NCBI RefSeq assembly: GCF_905475465.1
Contig: NC_062238.1
Location: 7,606,501 to 7,670,500 of the forward strand
DNA length: 64,000 bases
Source: Pieris napi
Lineage: Eukaryota; Arthropoda; Insecta; Lepidoptera; Pieridae
Direction of reading: 5' to 3'
The notes beneath the pieces are model-generated. The model had not been told where the DNA came from. It worked only from the letters and a program-made list of their open reading frames with translations, and made no database searches. The position numbers and the translations under genes were made by a program. Below are positions 11,304 through 23,550 of the stretch, in pieces; within the stretch, counting starts at the first letter, position 1; each line of letters begins with the position of its first letter.

Positions 11304-14300
11304 TGATATCGTTGACATGTTTAATTCCTTAAAAATATATTTCTCCATATTCACATACATAAGCTGGTAGTTTATGTAATGACAATAAAAATACACAGAC
11401 ACCATGGGTAAACAGTAAATTCCGTTTATATCTTGCTAAAGTCCTGATTTATCGCGTCTTACGCAAGGGACGTGTTATTCTTCAGTCTGACGTAATATAT
11501 AGAGATATATATTATATCATATTAGGCGCGATAGAAAAAAAAATTCACTAATAATTTGGTTTTTATTTCAGTTGATACGCTTTCGACTAATAGTCTTTGC
11601 GTTTAGAAATGTTATTTTTATAAATTTTAGCATTTAAAAAGGGTAGGTTAGTAGAGTACGTACTAAGAATTTCAAAATATATGCGGGTTAATATATTTTA
11701 TACACATTCTTTGTAATAATACGAAAAGTAATTAATATGTATAACTTCTACGTACTTTCATCTCTTAAAAGAAGCAATCAATGTTACTTCATATATCATA
11801 TTAACTGAAACAGATAAATAATATTAAACCAAAATTTAAATTAGTTTTATCTGCAATTCCAGTTATACCTCAGGCTGTTTAACCCTATTGGCAATAAATA
11901 CTTCGTTAGTTATGAGCACTAAAGATAGTTTTGAACCGTAAACCGTATAGCGCGACGTTATAAAGTTCTCTTCCTAATGGGATTTCGCACCTGCTGCTTA
12001 AAATGTTTTGTTGCATCATACAAAAAATTAAGAATAATATTGAACATTTCTTTTTTATACGTCCTTGACCTTGACGTCCGACATTTCACAATAGAGGGAT
12101 TTTACGGCGCATTTTGCTGCTCAGCATTTCGTGGAACCAGTTACATTGTTTTCCAACCCGATACGTCGTAGAACCTTCAATTAATACCATACCACTTCCT
12201 TTTATCCCACACTACCTTCTTAGCCTTTAAGGTGTTCATGATTTTCCCCAAATTAAATATTACATGCTGGCTTTTCCTTGATCTATAAAAATTCCACCAC
12301 TTTTTATTACAAGCATTAACACACCTTATTAGTAGCAAAGGTTAACTTTGACCTAATTCCCTGGAGAACGTTAGATACTAGCTAGTCCCTTCTATAAAAT
12401 AGATATTATATTATGGCACCAGATAATAAAATAAACATTTGTAAACAAATTATTGTTCACATTAGTGGTAAAAGACTTCTGCTATATCCTCAATTAGTAC
12501 GGCACAAGTGAAGTTTCGTAATCCATATTTTATCGTCCCTTTTTACTCATACTATAATATTCTACGTAGTTTAGTCCTTACCTCATCTTTCTTTAGAAGT
12601 TGTACGCAAAATTTTAGTGCGAGGTAGGTATACGATCCGGCGATCGTCATTATGAAAACAAAGAAATCGTTTATAATAATATTTGTGATCACACAGCCCT
12701 AAACTAACAACATTTTGTGTCAGTAAACATTTTCCATATGAAACTACGCTTTACAAATAGTTTTCCACTTGGAAAATTTGCTGTGTTCGGAAACTTGAGA
12801 ATGATAAGAAACTGCCTTCCTCGGGCTCTCAACGAGTTAAGAGCGATTTTATCTCAACGATAATGGTTCCCGCATATATTTATGTTTGTGAATTCCATAC
12901 GTGCCCTTACTACTAAATTGTGGACTGACTTATATTTTCTGGGTGATCTGGATGTTTATAAAATAAGGAAATCCAAAGACTTTTCTATAAAGATTAATGC
13001 TATGTATGTAATGTCATGATAATTGTCTCTTGAAGATGAATTCTCGTCTAATTCTTTAATATCACCTACAGTGAATCATCTAAGAATGGGCTGGGAATCA
13101 ATGAATAGTCAAAAAGTTACAGTAAAAGTTTGTTTATATAATTACGCGTTGTAAATATACTTTTTATATAATATTCTTATCGATCAGAAGGGTATTTAAT
13201 TTACAAAACAAATCAATTTAAGATGACCTATGACACGTTCGACGCATTCAAGCACCTGAGCATGAAAAAAAAACATAAAAAAGTAAAAAAAAGTCTACAG
13301 GCAATGTCCTGTCCAAATCCGAGAAAGCACGCAATTGTCCTCTAAGAAGATAGAGAGAAGATACGTTGACATTTTATTTAACACGGTCGTACAATTAATT
13401 TAAATATAAATAGTAATAAAACACTTTAGTTCCTTAATATAAAAAAAAGCAATTGAATAATAGTATATCGTAAACGTACGTGATCAATTCTAATCAACTG
13501 GATCTTGTTATGATATGGATCGGTTGTTGACGTTATCAATTATTTGCTTACGACCGTTGGCAAGACTAAATTAGGTTACTTGTATTAGTGTAATGCCTGT
13601 GGTCAAAATAAAAATCTATTGGCGGTACCTTTACGCGTCACGGCTATTTTTGAAGTGAAAACTTCTTTAGCGGCGTTGTATACTTTTTGGAATGGGTAAA
13701 AAAATTTAAACTCGCGTCAGGACAAATTCGTAAGACTCATGTTTTTTTAATGGATTATGAACCTTCGTTCTAAATAGTTACGGTTTTAATTCATTTGTCT
13801 CTTTCCTCAGATACATTGATACATGTGGAATTGGACCTTAAGTCAATACATCAAGGTTTAATTTTGCAAACGTCTAAAGCTTTATTATTAACGATTTGGT
13901 CGGACTGACGACAGATGAGTAGACAGCTGGCGCGGCGTATTTAATGTAATACAAATTGTCATGTTTGTGTACGATAGCGCAATAAATAAATAATGTATTC
14001 TACCACATAAATGATAATGATACTTTTATACTGATAATTAAAGCAATTCGTGCAAAATTATTCCCTAACCATTCCAAAATATCAAAAATGTACAACGTTA
14101 ATATTCAAGTTTTCACTTCCGCCGGCACTCCGTCGTTTTATTTAAACAGGTTTGTTGGTCTTGTTTCAAGATGTTTTCCTTCATCGGACGACTCAATACT
14201 TCGATTACTTGTTAGCTAGGAGCTAGGCCGTTCGCCTTGGGGTCATGGATGTTGATTTATTTTAATTAATAACATTTGTAGCCGGGGCTTGTCGCTAGTT

Positions 14301-14482
14301 CCGTACCTATTATTATAGTAGTTCGTAAATTATCAGAAAGGGGCTTAAACAACTTCAGAATAACGTGTTCTATTAAAACTTTGTCGAGTTATCGAAAACT
14401 GGGGTCTCCATACTAATGCAATTAACACAAGTTTGTAATTTCTTGTGATAGTCTTAATATTTTTAATCATTATATTAGATTA
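11304..14482. other. intergenic, nothing recognised
   Basis: About 3.2 kb of AT-rich DNA. Short frames (for example 11977-12171) show no domain. Confidence 0.45.
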
Positions 14483-14802
14483 CTAGCTGACCCGGCAAAC
14501 GTCGTTTTGCCATGTATATCATTTATAATAAAAAATAGGGGTTGATCGTAGAGGGGTGAAAATTAGGGGTTGTATGTATTTTTGTATGTTGTATCATAAA
14601 AAAATAGAAAAAATAATTTGTCTATAAAATAAAATAAAAAATTTAGGGGCGGACTACCCCTAACATTTAGGGGGATGAAAAATAGATGTTGGCCGATTCT
14701 CATAGATACCGGATAAGCACAAAAAATTTCATCAAAAGCGGTCAAGCCGTTTCGGAGGAGTATGGCAACGAAAACTGTGACACGAGAATTTTATATATTA
14801 GA
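14483..14802 (-). mobile_element. Helitron-like element, family 2
   Basis: Reverse-oriented relative of 8868-9127 with a fuller 5' part. On the minus strand it starts A|TCTAATATATAAAATTC and ends CTAG|T, with the same terminal hairpin (GGCAAAACGACGTTTGCC). The 60- and 66-codon frames across it are translations of the repeat. Confidence 0.7.
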
Positions 14803-16140
14803 TATGTCTTAACTTATTTGATTATCCCTAAGCACGGATATTTTCTGTTCAATAAGTTCGTAGTTCGTTATACAAATGAAGTTTAAAAATAAAATTTAAT
14901 TATACTTACATATAAATTTATGAGATAATTCATGTAGTCTAGATAGAATAGATAGCCCTAGTCAGCATCAATAAATTCCACCAAAATAACTCTTTGGATC
15001 CCTCATCCACTATATCCATGCTATGACCACTATTAGCTAAATATTTAAGATATAAAGTACTTGTGAATTGTCGTACTAGCATAGTAATTGGATTTAAAAT
15101 ATTCTACACACTAGCAATTTTAGTCGTATTTCTAATTATTTTTGATTTGCTTTCGTGTAAAATGCTTTTAGTAATGAAATAACTACTTATTTTACGTTAT
15201 TGATGATATTTTATTACTTTTTTGAATAAGATTCTTGTAAGTGTTATGTGTAAAACGTTACTTTTGGCACTCTTCTAAAATTACATTCGCATCAAGTTTG
15301 TGCGTTTCTAGTGTACATTACGTCAATCATAAATCATAGAATATAAACATTTCAACGTAAGAAAGAAGCGAAGAAAGGTTAAACATATCGCGTATAACAT
15401 ACGCACTATGTTAAACCTTCCTTCACATCTGACACTATATCTTTTTTTATGGAGCAAAGGTACAGCTGGGTCACAGATGCAGATTTACCCGCCTTAAATT
15501 AAGAGTTACCAAAGGTCACAACTCTATGGATTTTTTTTGTTTAACATAGAACTTGTGGAGGTAGGAAGCTACCCTCCCTCCGACCAGCCGAACCACTTAC
15601 TGGCCAGTCTGAAGGTCCCAATGGCTAATGTCGATAAGTTGTATATGTACTTAGCTGAAGGAATAACTTCGTTAGCGCGTTTCAGCTTATGATTTCATTG
15701 CAGTGATTGTAAACGTACGTTGTAGGTAAACTATTAGATTGTAGCGACTACAAACTTATCATTTAATATGGTCAACATCAGATGAAATGAAAAGAAAGAC
15801 GAGAAAAAAACTTTATTACGCATAAAAGATGTATAGAAAAATGAGAAAGTGCACTATCCTAGGATTCCCTGTGTCGTGGATCGCTTGTCTCTTCCATTTA
15901 ACATACTTATTATTAAGGGTACTTGTAGTAATTAAATCTACATAACACTTACTATAATTTTAGCCAAAGCATTTTAATTAACCCAATCAATAGCTTTGAG
16001 CAATCTAATTACAGACCAATTACAACGCTATTCTGAGGTCAGATGCCGGGTTTAATGTTATACGTACTAAAGCCCTGTGTTTGAAATAGTCTGTTTAGTA
16101 TTAATAATTATACTTGCAGAAAATATGTTTAGCATAAACA
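14803..16140. other. intergenic; one hairpin at 15376-15418
   Basis: Mostly featureless. The pair AGGTTAAACATA / TATGTTAAACCT forms a 12-bp stem with a 19-base loop. Confidence 0.5.
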
Positions 16141-16563
16141 TCTATATATATATATAAATGAAACCCGTTTTCCGTTGTCACGACATAACATGAAAAGGGC
16201 TTGACCGATTTGTCTGATATTTTTTTTATAATATTCCTTGAAGTACGAGGATGGTTCTTACGGAGAGAAAAATTTAAAAAAACTGAGTGAAAATGTCTAA
16301 AAACAATACTTTTCTATATTCCCATACAAAATATTCGTAATAATATTTAAAGGCAATTTGAACTTGAATACCATATCATAAAGTTCAAGTGTTAGTGGAG
16401 GGGTTCCGGGAAGGAAATTTTTTATTTTTTGACATATTTGTTGTATTATCAACTTCCTTTTTTTTATCTTACTAGCTAGACCGGTGTCCCGAATAGCAGA
16501 ATAAGTATTAAAAAAAATAAAGAATCGACTGTTAGGCGGTACGATGTTCGCCAGGCCAGCCAG
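16141..16563 (+). mobile_element. Helitron-like element, family 3, copy 1
   Basis: Starts A|TCTATATATATATATAAATG and ends in CCAG|T, one change from CTAG. A hairpin (GGCG..CGCC) lies just upstream. It aligns along its whole length with 17112-17538. Confidence 0.65.
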
Positions 16564-16677
16564 TATTCATATAAATCATAAATGCGTTTACTTAAGACAA
16601 ATAGACAATAAAGTAAATTACAAATACGTAAAATAATTATAACGGTTTTTAACAAACTCTTATGCAAAAATAAAGGG

Positions 16678-16910
16678 CACCTAAGGAAATTTACGTTCTT
16701 AGTTCGATTTCTGTTAATTGAATGAAATTTAATTGTTTGACGTAGCTGTATACTTATAAAACGCGTGAAGCGAAGTCGGTTTTAAAGAATTCTTCAAAAG
16801 TTTATTTTAAAAAATCCAGAATTCACTTCACGCGTATTCATTTACACGATTACGTATACAGACAATTTAATTTAGTGACATCGACCTTAGAACGTAAATT
16901 TCCTTAGGTG
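16678..16910. mobile_element. MITE with long TIRs (CACCTAAGG family)
   Basis: The first 20 bases (CACCTAAGGAAATTTACGTT) recur inverted at 16891-16910, and weaker similarity runs inward. There is also an inner pair around ACGCGTGAAG / CTTCACGCG. Total 233 bp, no ORF. No clear target duplication. A single arm of the same family is at 32430-32508. Confidence 0.7.
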
Positions 16911-17111
16911 AACCCGTTTTTTTTTTGCAAATCAGTTTATTACCGTATTCACATATTCATAGTTTTAGGGTAACATATTGTTTCTAGAAGTTAAGTATAA
17001 TTAATTAAACTAGGTATTTGAAAGGTATTTCATAATAATACTTGATTCTTTGACAGTATTCCAAAGTAAACTACCGCTGCACACTCTACTATAAGTTGAA
17101 AATCACACATA

Positions 17112-17538
17112 TCTATATATATAAAAATGAAACCCGTTTTCCGTTGTCACGACATCACATGAAAACGGCTCGACCGATTTGTCTGATTCTTTTTTTATAA
17201 TATTCCTTGAAGTACGAGGATGGTTCTTACGGAGAGAAAAATTTAAAAAAATTGAGTGAAAAGTCTAAAAACAACACTTTTCTATATTCCCATACAAAAT
17301 ATTCGTAATAATACTTAAAAGTCAATTTGAACTTTAATACCATATCATAAAGTTCAAATGTTAGTGGAGGGGTTCCGGGAAGGTGAATTTTTATTTTTTG
17401 ACATAATGTATTTGTTGTCTTATCAATTTTCTTTTTTTTATCTTACTAGCTAGACCGGTGTCCCGAATAGCAGAATAAGTATTTTAAACAAATAAAAAAT
17501 CGACTGTTAGGCGGTACGATGTCCGCCAGGCCAGCTAG
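17112..17538 (+). mobile_element. Helitron-like element, family 3, copy 2
   Basis: Starts A|TCTATATATATAAAAATG and ends CTAG|T. The 3' hairpin (GGCGGTACGATGTCCGCC) has a perfect 5-bp stem nine bases before CTAG. Near full-length match to copy 1 with small indels. The match to Helitron structural rules (5' TC, 3' hairpin and CTRR, A|T target) is complete. Confidence 0.75.
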
Positions 17539-17561
17539 TTTATAATAAAAATAAAAAAAAT

Positions 17562-17620
17562 CTATGGCGGTATAACCTTCTTAGGTCTGGGCCTCAGATT
17601 TCTGTATCTGTTTCATGAAC
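17562..17620 (-). mobile_element. SINE tail fragment
   Basis: Matches the 'ggcctcagatttctgtatctg' tail of the SINE copy that starts 37 bases further on. It is a truncated or partly duplicated copy in the same orientation. Confidence 0.6.
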
Positions 17621-17656
17621 ATATCACACATATTTATAATAAAAAATATAAAAAAT

Positions 17657-17943
17657 CAATGGCGCTACAACCTATTTAGGTCTGGGCCTCAGATTTCTGT
17701 ATCTGTTTCATGATCATTTGGTAATCTAATAGGCTAGTACGTGATCAGCCTTTTGTGCCTGATGCACGCCGTTGACTTTTTGGGTCGAAGGCTAGCCGGT
17801 TTCCTCACGATGTTTTCCTTCACCGTTCGAGCGAATGTTAAATGCGCACATAGAAAGAAAGTCCTTTGGTACACAGCCAGGGATCGAACCTACGACCTCA
17901 GGGATGAGAGCCGCACGCTGAAGCCACTTGGCCAACACTGCTC
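17657..17943 (-). mobile_element. tRNA-derived SINE, near full length
   Basis: On the minus strand it runs from CAGTGTTGGCCAAGTGGCTT (A-box region) through GGTTCGATCCCTGG (B box), the conserved 'cggtgaaggaaaacatcgtg' core and the 'taggttgtagcgccattg' tail. The two overlapping frames of 70 and 83 codons are artefacts of this repeat. Confidence 0.8.
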
Positions 17944-18779
17944 CACACATTAATACTAGTAAGAAATCGTAACAAGTTGTTTTTATATCATCGAATGCTT
18001 TTGTTTTAGTTAATTTATCAACAGTGAAAGTGAAATCCAACATAAATTATGTTACATGTGAAAGGTCTGGCTGTTCGCCAAACGGATAGAAATCCCGTTT
18101 CCACGTAAATCGTGGTTTGAGATTAAAGTGAATGATAGGAACAAATAGACGTGAAAGTAACGCTCGTTTGCAAAAATTTGAATACAATACAAATATTGTT
18201 TTAGGATACCATCATAGACTATTTCTAGAGTCATATCAGAAGAACTGGAATGACTTCAATAACTGAAATGCTTATGAGCTGGTTAGATTTTAACCTCCAA
18301 AAATGTTTAATCACAAACTATTTCCACGCGCAAAGAGAGTAAATTTTACCCAATAAAATGGTTGTTTAGTAAAAATAAGCAATACTAAGCTTCTAGAATT
18401 TATTATATTGGTAGGATAGCCGCCGGTTGGAGCTTTATTAAATTAGCGGCTCAGAAATATATAAAATTGCTTCATATTACGTGTCTAAAATGTCAAATTA
18501 ATTGGATATGTAGATATCCTTTTGGTTGTAGTATTTAATAAATGAATCGATATCGACTAAACTAAACGTTTTAAAATACTTTTGTACGCACGAAACATAA
18601 CAATATTACCTACAATAGTGCTTCAAAAATAGAAAGTATAAGTCTACCTATATTCTATCTACATTGTAATTTAAATCAGACTTTCAGAAGACATTTGACA
18701 AGGTTTTATTTATTTACAGCTTATGTATGACCAAATTTCAACTAAAGGTTGACCATATAATGCTCTTATAAAAGTTGGC
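17944..18779. other. intergenic, nothing recognised
   Basis: AT-rich. No gene or repeat recognised. Confidence 0.45.
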
Positions 18780-19577
18780 TTTCCATGGCATTAAATCTAT
18801 GGCGATAGTTTAGTATAATCGTTGGTCATAAATGGGTTTTCCTCTCAAGTTATAGTGACATCTGGTGTCCTCCAGGGCTTAATCTTTGGTTTCGTCGTTC
18901 TTCTTCTTATTTATTAACGATATATCTAATTGCTTTCTACACTGCAAATACTTACTCTATGCAAACGATCTAATGATATATAAAATGATCTGAATACTGA
19001 CTCCATCCATTGAGTTTTTAATTTAAGAAGAACTTGATAGGCAAGACATCTCCAAACGTCATACTATATACAGTAATTGTCAGCATGTTGTATATAAGAG
19101 ATATACATAATGGAATCTGTTGGTTCCGATAGAGATCTTGGAATCATTCACGACTCTAAACTAACACTTGAGAAGCATTTGAACCAAATTGTGAGTAAAC
19201 CTTACATGATGTTTGGTTTTACAACGCGAGTCCACAGACCTTTTAAAGACAAATCCACATATACATATTTACTTCTTGAGCATGTCACACAAGTGGAATC
19301 TGAACAAAAGAAATTCCTGCGGATTTAAACTTTCGCATGAGTGATAGGGCCACTATTATGCTATGAAAATATACTTAACTACACAGAAGTGTAGGAAAAA
19401 ATAATTTACTTTCACTGAGCTAAAGACGTCATTTGATATATTGTGTGATATCCAGAAAAATATGTGTGCATGAAATAACTAGATCCGAACATTTCGAACT
19501 TATATCATTCAATGTTCCTGCCAGATCTTTACGCACGTACAGAACTTTCAACCTAGCTACTCCCAAAACCAATATTG
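18780..19577 (+). pseudogene. decayed LINE reverse transcriptase
   Basis: Several conserved blocks of a non-LTR reverse transcriptase occur in order but in different frames. One near 18845 reads VTSGVLQG (normally S-G-V-P-Q-G). A decayed F-L-L-F-I-N-D block follows. LYANDLMIYK near 18955 is the Y-x-D-D catalytic region with the first D changed to N. The frame 19110-19328 contains DRDLGIIHDSKLTLEKHL, typical of the region after the palm. NVPARSLRTYRTFN near 19515 matches the C-terminal part. Stops, frameshifts and the altered catalytic box make it non-functional. It ends where a SINE copy begins at 19578. A Jockey/CR1-like clade is likely but unproven. Confidence 0.7.
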
Positions 19578-19798
19578 GGCTGTGCACCAATGGAATTTCT
19601 TTCTATGTGCGTTTAACATTTGCTTGAACGGTGAAGGAAAACATCGTGAGGAAACCGACATGTCTTAGACCCAAAAAGTCGACGGCGTGTGATGTCGACG
19701 GAGGCTGATCACCTACTTGCCTATTAGATTTAAAAAATGATCACGAAACAGATTCAGAAATCTGAAGCTAAGACCTAAAGAGGTTGTAGCGCCACTGA
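19578..19798 (+). mobile_element. SINE, 5' truncated
   Basis: Starts at GGCTGTGCACCAATGGAATT, just after the B box of the full SINE, and continues to the 'gaggttgtagcgccactg' tail. It abuts the LINE relic. Confidence 0.75.
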
Positions 19799-20080
19799 TT
19801 TATTTATTTTCTTCTTAATGAATAAATGTAGAACTAACACAAATTAATATTATTATTTCTCTTAGGTATTTAGGCTCTAAAATTTGATTATGATTGTTTA
19901 CATAATTTTAATATCCCGCCAAAACGCTTCTCCTGGCAAGATGGCGTCGCACCAGGCCTTATGATGTCCATGCATGTAAACAACGTCAAGTTTTAAACGT
20001 GTTAAGTATCATTCTAAAATTACATATTTATTATATTTCGATCGAAATTAAACTGTAACAAAATAAAAATATTGGTTGTT
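19799..20080. other. intergenic, nothing recognised
   Basis: Short AT-rich spacer before the TIR element. Confidence 0.4.
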
Positions 20081-21189
20081 TGTAAAGTAGGTTTACGATC
20101 GAGATGTTTACGTGATAACGTCTTATTGGTGATATAAGTTTTTGGGAAGTAAGGAATTAATGAAGATAACAATTTTTTCAAATTTTAAATTACATCTATC
20201 GTTTTATTCACACTTTTGATGATAAATTTCGGGTGTAAAATGACAAGTTTACTTATTCGACTATGATATACATTTTTCTTCATACATTCACGGAATGACT
20301 GGCAGCGCTCGAGATGAGACGGGAGATCGGTCCGTCTCTCTCTCGTTATACCTGCGATCGCGCTCGTGAGGTTTTGGTGTGATTCAAGTTTCTGAACATG
20401 TCACCCGACTAAAACGATTTTAAAGACGTTATCACGTCAAAATTTAACTGTACTGTCGATCCGACTAATCTGTGACCGTTTTGTCACGTGACTGACGAAT
20501 AAAAATAAACATTTTTATTTATAGATTTTTGTACTTATTTTTATGTACAAGTCATTTTACTCCTTTACGCCTTTTAAATTCATGTTTTATACAGATTAAT
20601 ACTGTCAATAATACTTTATTTTTTATACTGTCAAATAGCTATTGCATTTTTTTTAAATTGTACACAACAAGCTCGTACTTAATTTAATTCCAGTCCACTT
20701 GCCGTCACTTAACCCGAGAGCATCGGCCGCACCCTCTAAATGTACTTGTAGCGACATTAATGTCTCTGGACAACATCTAGAAGTTTCTTAGCTTTAAAAA
20801 AGTTCAATTTTGACAAAATGATGAATTTTAATCATTTACAAGTCTGGTCAAATAAAATTATTACATGATTACACGAAAATTTAATTTTGACGTGAGAACG
20901 TCTTATAATTCGATGGAGCCGGCTGCACGCACGAAAAAACATGACTCATGCGACGTTACCTCGCTCTGAGGCGTTCTATTTCAAATTGACATAATTGTAT
21001 TTATGCGTACAAATAAATGTAACTTGATCAATTCAATTGTGATTTCCATTTACCTCCTTCTCTATATCCATACAAAATACCTATCAAACAAATAAATTTT
21101 TTTTTTTTTTTTTGAAAAATGTAACCATCCCATCAATATTTTTTTATGATGTTGTCACGTTCAACTATCGTCAGTAAACCGACTTTACA
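20081..21189. mobile_element. 1.1-kb non-autonomous TIR element
   Basis: Left end TGTAAAGTAGGTTTAC and right end GTAAACCGACTTTACA are near inverted repeats, and similarity continues inward to a shared ACGTGATAACGTC / GATGTTGTCACGT box. The box recurs inside at about 20428-20440 (inverted) and 20888-20902. The interior has a CpG-richer stretch (20290-20360) and no ORF. No target duplication was found, so the superfamily is unassigned. Confidence 0.55.
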
Positions 21190-21227
21190 GATTTTTATAT
21201 AGCTTTAATAAGCATAATATAAAAAGT

Positions 21228-21514
21228 CAGTGTTGGCCTAGTGGCTTCAGCGTGCGACTCTCATTCCTGAGGTCGTAGGTTCGATTACCGGCTATGCACC
21301 AATGGAATTTCTTTCTATGTGCGCATTTAAGGTTCGCTCGAACGGTGAAGGAAAAACATCGTGAGGAAACCGACATGTCTTAGACCCCAAAAGTCGACGG
21401 CGTGTGTCAGGCACAGGAGGCTGATCACCTACTTGTCTATTAGATTGAAAAATGATCATGAAACAGTGTCAGAAATCTGAGGCCCAGACCTAAAAGAGGT
21501 TGTGCGCCACTGAT
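21228..21514 (+). mobile_element. tRNA-derived SINE, full length
   Basis: Complete plus-strand copy with A box (TGGCCTAGTGGC), B box (GGTTCGATTACC), the 'cggtgaaggaaaaacatcg' core, the 'gtcgacggcgtgtgtcagg' block and the 'cagacctaaaagaggttg' tail. The clearest copy for building a family consensus. Confidence 0.85.
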
Positions 21515-22259
21515 TAAATATAATAAGTCGGCTAAATATGGAAGTTACGTGAAATTACAAAAAAACATTATTTTATCATAATAACGCAATAAAAAGGTTC
21601 TTACTGAATAAAAACATAAGAAAAATGTATGCTTAAATCAAGATCCTCAAGCTACTTCATGTTTTTTACTTTTCTTTAGCTGTGTTAACAGAACGCTATA
21701 ATGTAAGTAGAATATAAAAAACAATTACCGACTCTCGTACTCAAGTTATTAACAAAAATATTTCTCTCAAAGCACTACCTAAATGACATTCCAGAACAAC
21801 CTTGTATATTAACAGTAGCTTACGCCGACAGTAACACATAAATTGCTTTTACGACGATAAAAATCTCACCCGGGATTAAGGATAAATGTAATGGAAAACG
21901 TGAATAAAAATAAAACGTAACAAATATACAATTTATTCTGATTAAAATAAATGCCAAGGAATTTCACTTCAAACCTGTTAATCGCAGTGACTGGGCTAAG
22001 AATGTTGAAGGAATTAAACTTTTTAAACTTAGTATTTAAACTATGTTCAAACTGAATTAATATGTAAATTTACACGTACAATTCGACCCCATCTCTGTAT
22101 ATCCTACAAATTGTTATATTAGCATAGACATCTATTATAGAATTGTTATCTTACATTCATTCCGCTCATATAACATATATGTACGTACAAGAGAACAACT
22201 GTATTTTGAGTTTCTTTATTCTCAGCATTCCTTAAAATGCCTACATTTCAATATGGCCG
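21515..22259. other. intergenic, nothing recognised
   Basis: AT-rich single-copy-looking DNA. Confidence 0.45.
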
Positions 22260-22420
22260 ACATAAGTGTGAAATGTTACTTATGACGTCATAAGTGTGAC
22301 AAGTCACTTATGAGGGCATAAGTGTGACATGTTACTTATGACGTCATAAGTGTGACAAGTCACTTATGAGGGCATAAGTGTGGCATGTTACTTATGACGT
22401 CATAAGTGTGACATGATGAC
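22260..22420. repeat. 56-bp tandem repeat with CRE-like palindromes
   Basis: About 2.8 units start at 22260, 22316 and 22372, exactly 56 bases apart. Each unit contains the perfect 18-bp palindrome ACTTATGACGTCATAAGT, whose centre is the CRE octamer TGACGTCA (22283-22290, 22339-22346, 22395-22402). Units 1 and 2 also carry a second imperfect palindrome, CACTTATGAGGGCATAAGTG. CRE octamers are bound by CREB/ATF-type bZIP proteins; whether these are bound is unknown. Confidence 0.85.
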
Positions 22421-23550
22421 ATGACGGTCACTAACGATGAACAATTCGCGTAACATAAATAATGACTATTGACATTCTAGGCACTAGAAGCAGAACATAC
22501 CTATTCTACTAGTATTCAATATTCAATACAAATTTTTGTTAGTATATCGCCGAATATTTCTAACGATTTGTTATTATTAAAAAGTGACGTTACCGAATAT
22601 TTGTAGTTTTTCCTTTCAAAATCTTAAACAATTTAGGTAAATTGTTTCGTTTTTCCGGCTGAAACAATGGTAAGTAGCTCATTACCAAACGAGCCATGTC
22701 ATCTCGGTGGCAATTTGCAAAGAGGGCTAAATTATTTTCAAACAAGAAAATACGAAAGCGATAGACGCAGGACGGGGAAGATTTTCTTGTAAATTATTTC
22801 TTTACTCCTTGAAATACGTTTTAAATGTTGTCTGCACATCTGTGTAATTTAACATTTTCATGATAATTATAATATAGAAGATTCACAGCACATACTGGCC
22901 AATTTCTGTGGACCATATCTAATTTGGTAAGCAATATTACGCACAAATTCATAGAGAATATTTTATGTTTTACTTCTAGGTAGTTAAGTTAAGCTACTTT
23001 AAATTTAGTTCAATTAGAGTACTCCATGAATTAAATTATCAAGTTATTATATATATTTATATAATTAGTTATTATGTATTATTAATTATTACATTATTCC
23101 ATGAATTAAATATCTAAGAATAATTCTTGGAAATGTTAAGGAGTAATAAAACAAGAAACTAAAGTGAAATAAAGTGTAGTTGCGAAGGCAAGAGCCATAT
23201 TACACAAGCATCATATTACAAGCTCCACTCCCTGTTTATTGAGTAATCGCACGAAATAAACAACTACGCTGTTAACTTTTACTTAAGTCGATAGCTTTAT
23301 GCTTGTTTACAGAATAAGCTCAAATTTCCGCTTCACAAGCGCTTTCTGATTAATGAATACCACCAGCTGTGATCGCTACTGTATACTAGTTACAAAATTT
23401 TATACAAATAAGATAAAAAATTTCACTAATTGCTGATCTAATGCAGAACTAACTTACATAATTTCTAGAAGAGAATATCTCGTTTCTCTGTCAATGTTAA
23501 CCAACTACTTTTTATATTAGATTGTGATGTTAGTTATTTCGACTATGTAT
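22421..23550. other. intergenic, nothing recognised
   Basis: AT-rich. No gene or repeat recognised. Confidence 0.45.

Noticed and set aside
17741..18043. 70- and 83-codon frames on opposite strands
   Set aside because: Both are translations of a SINE copy and its flank.
22260..22420. CRISPR array
   Set aside because: The units are contiguous 56-bp tandem repeats without unique spacers, in a eukaryotic context.
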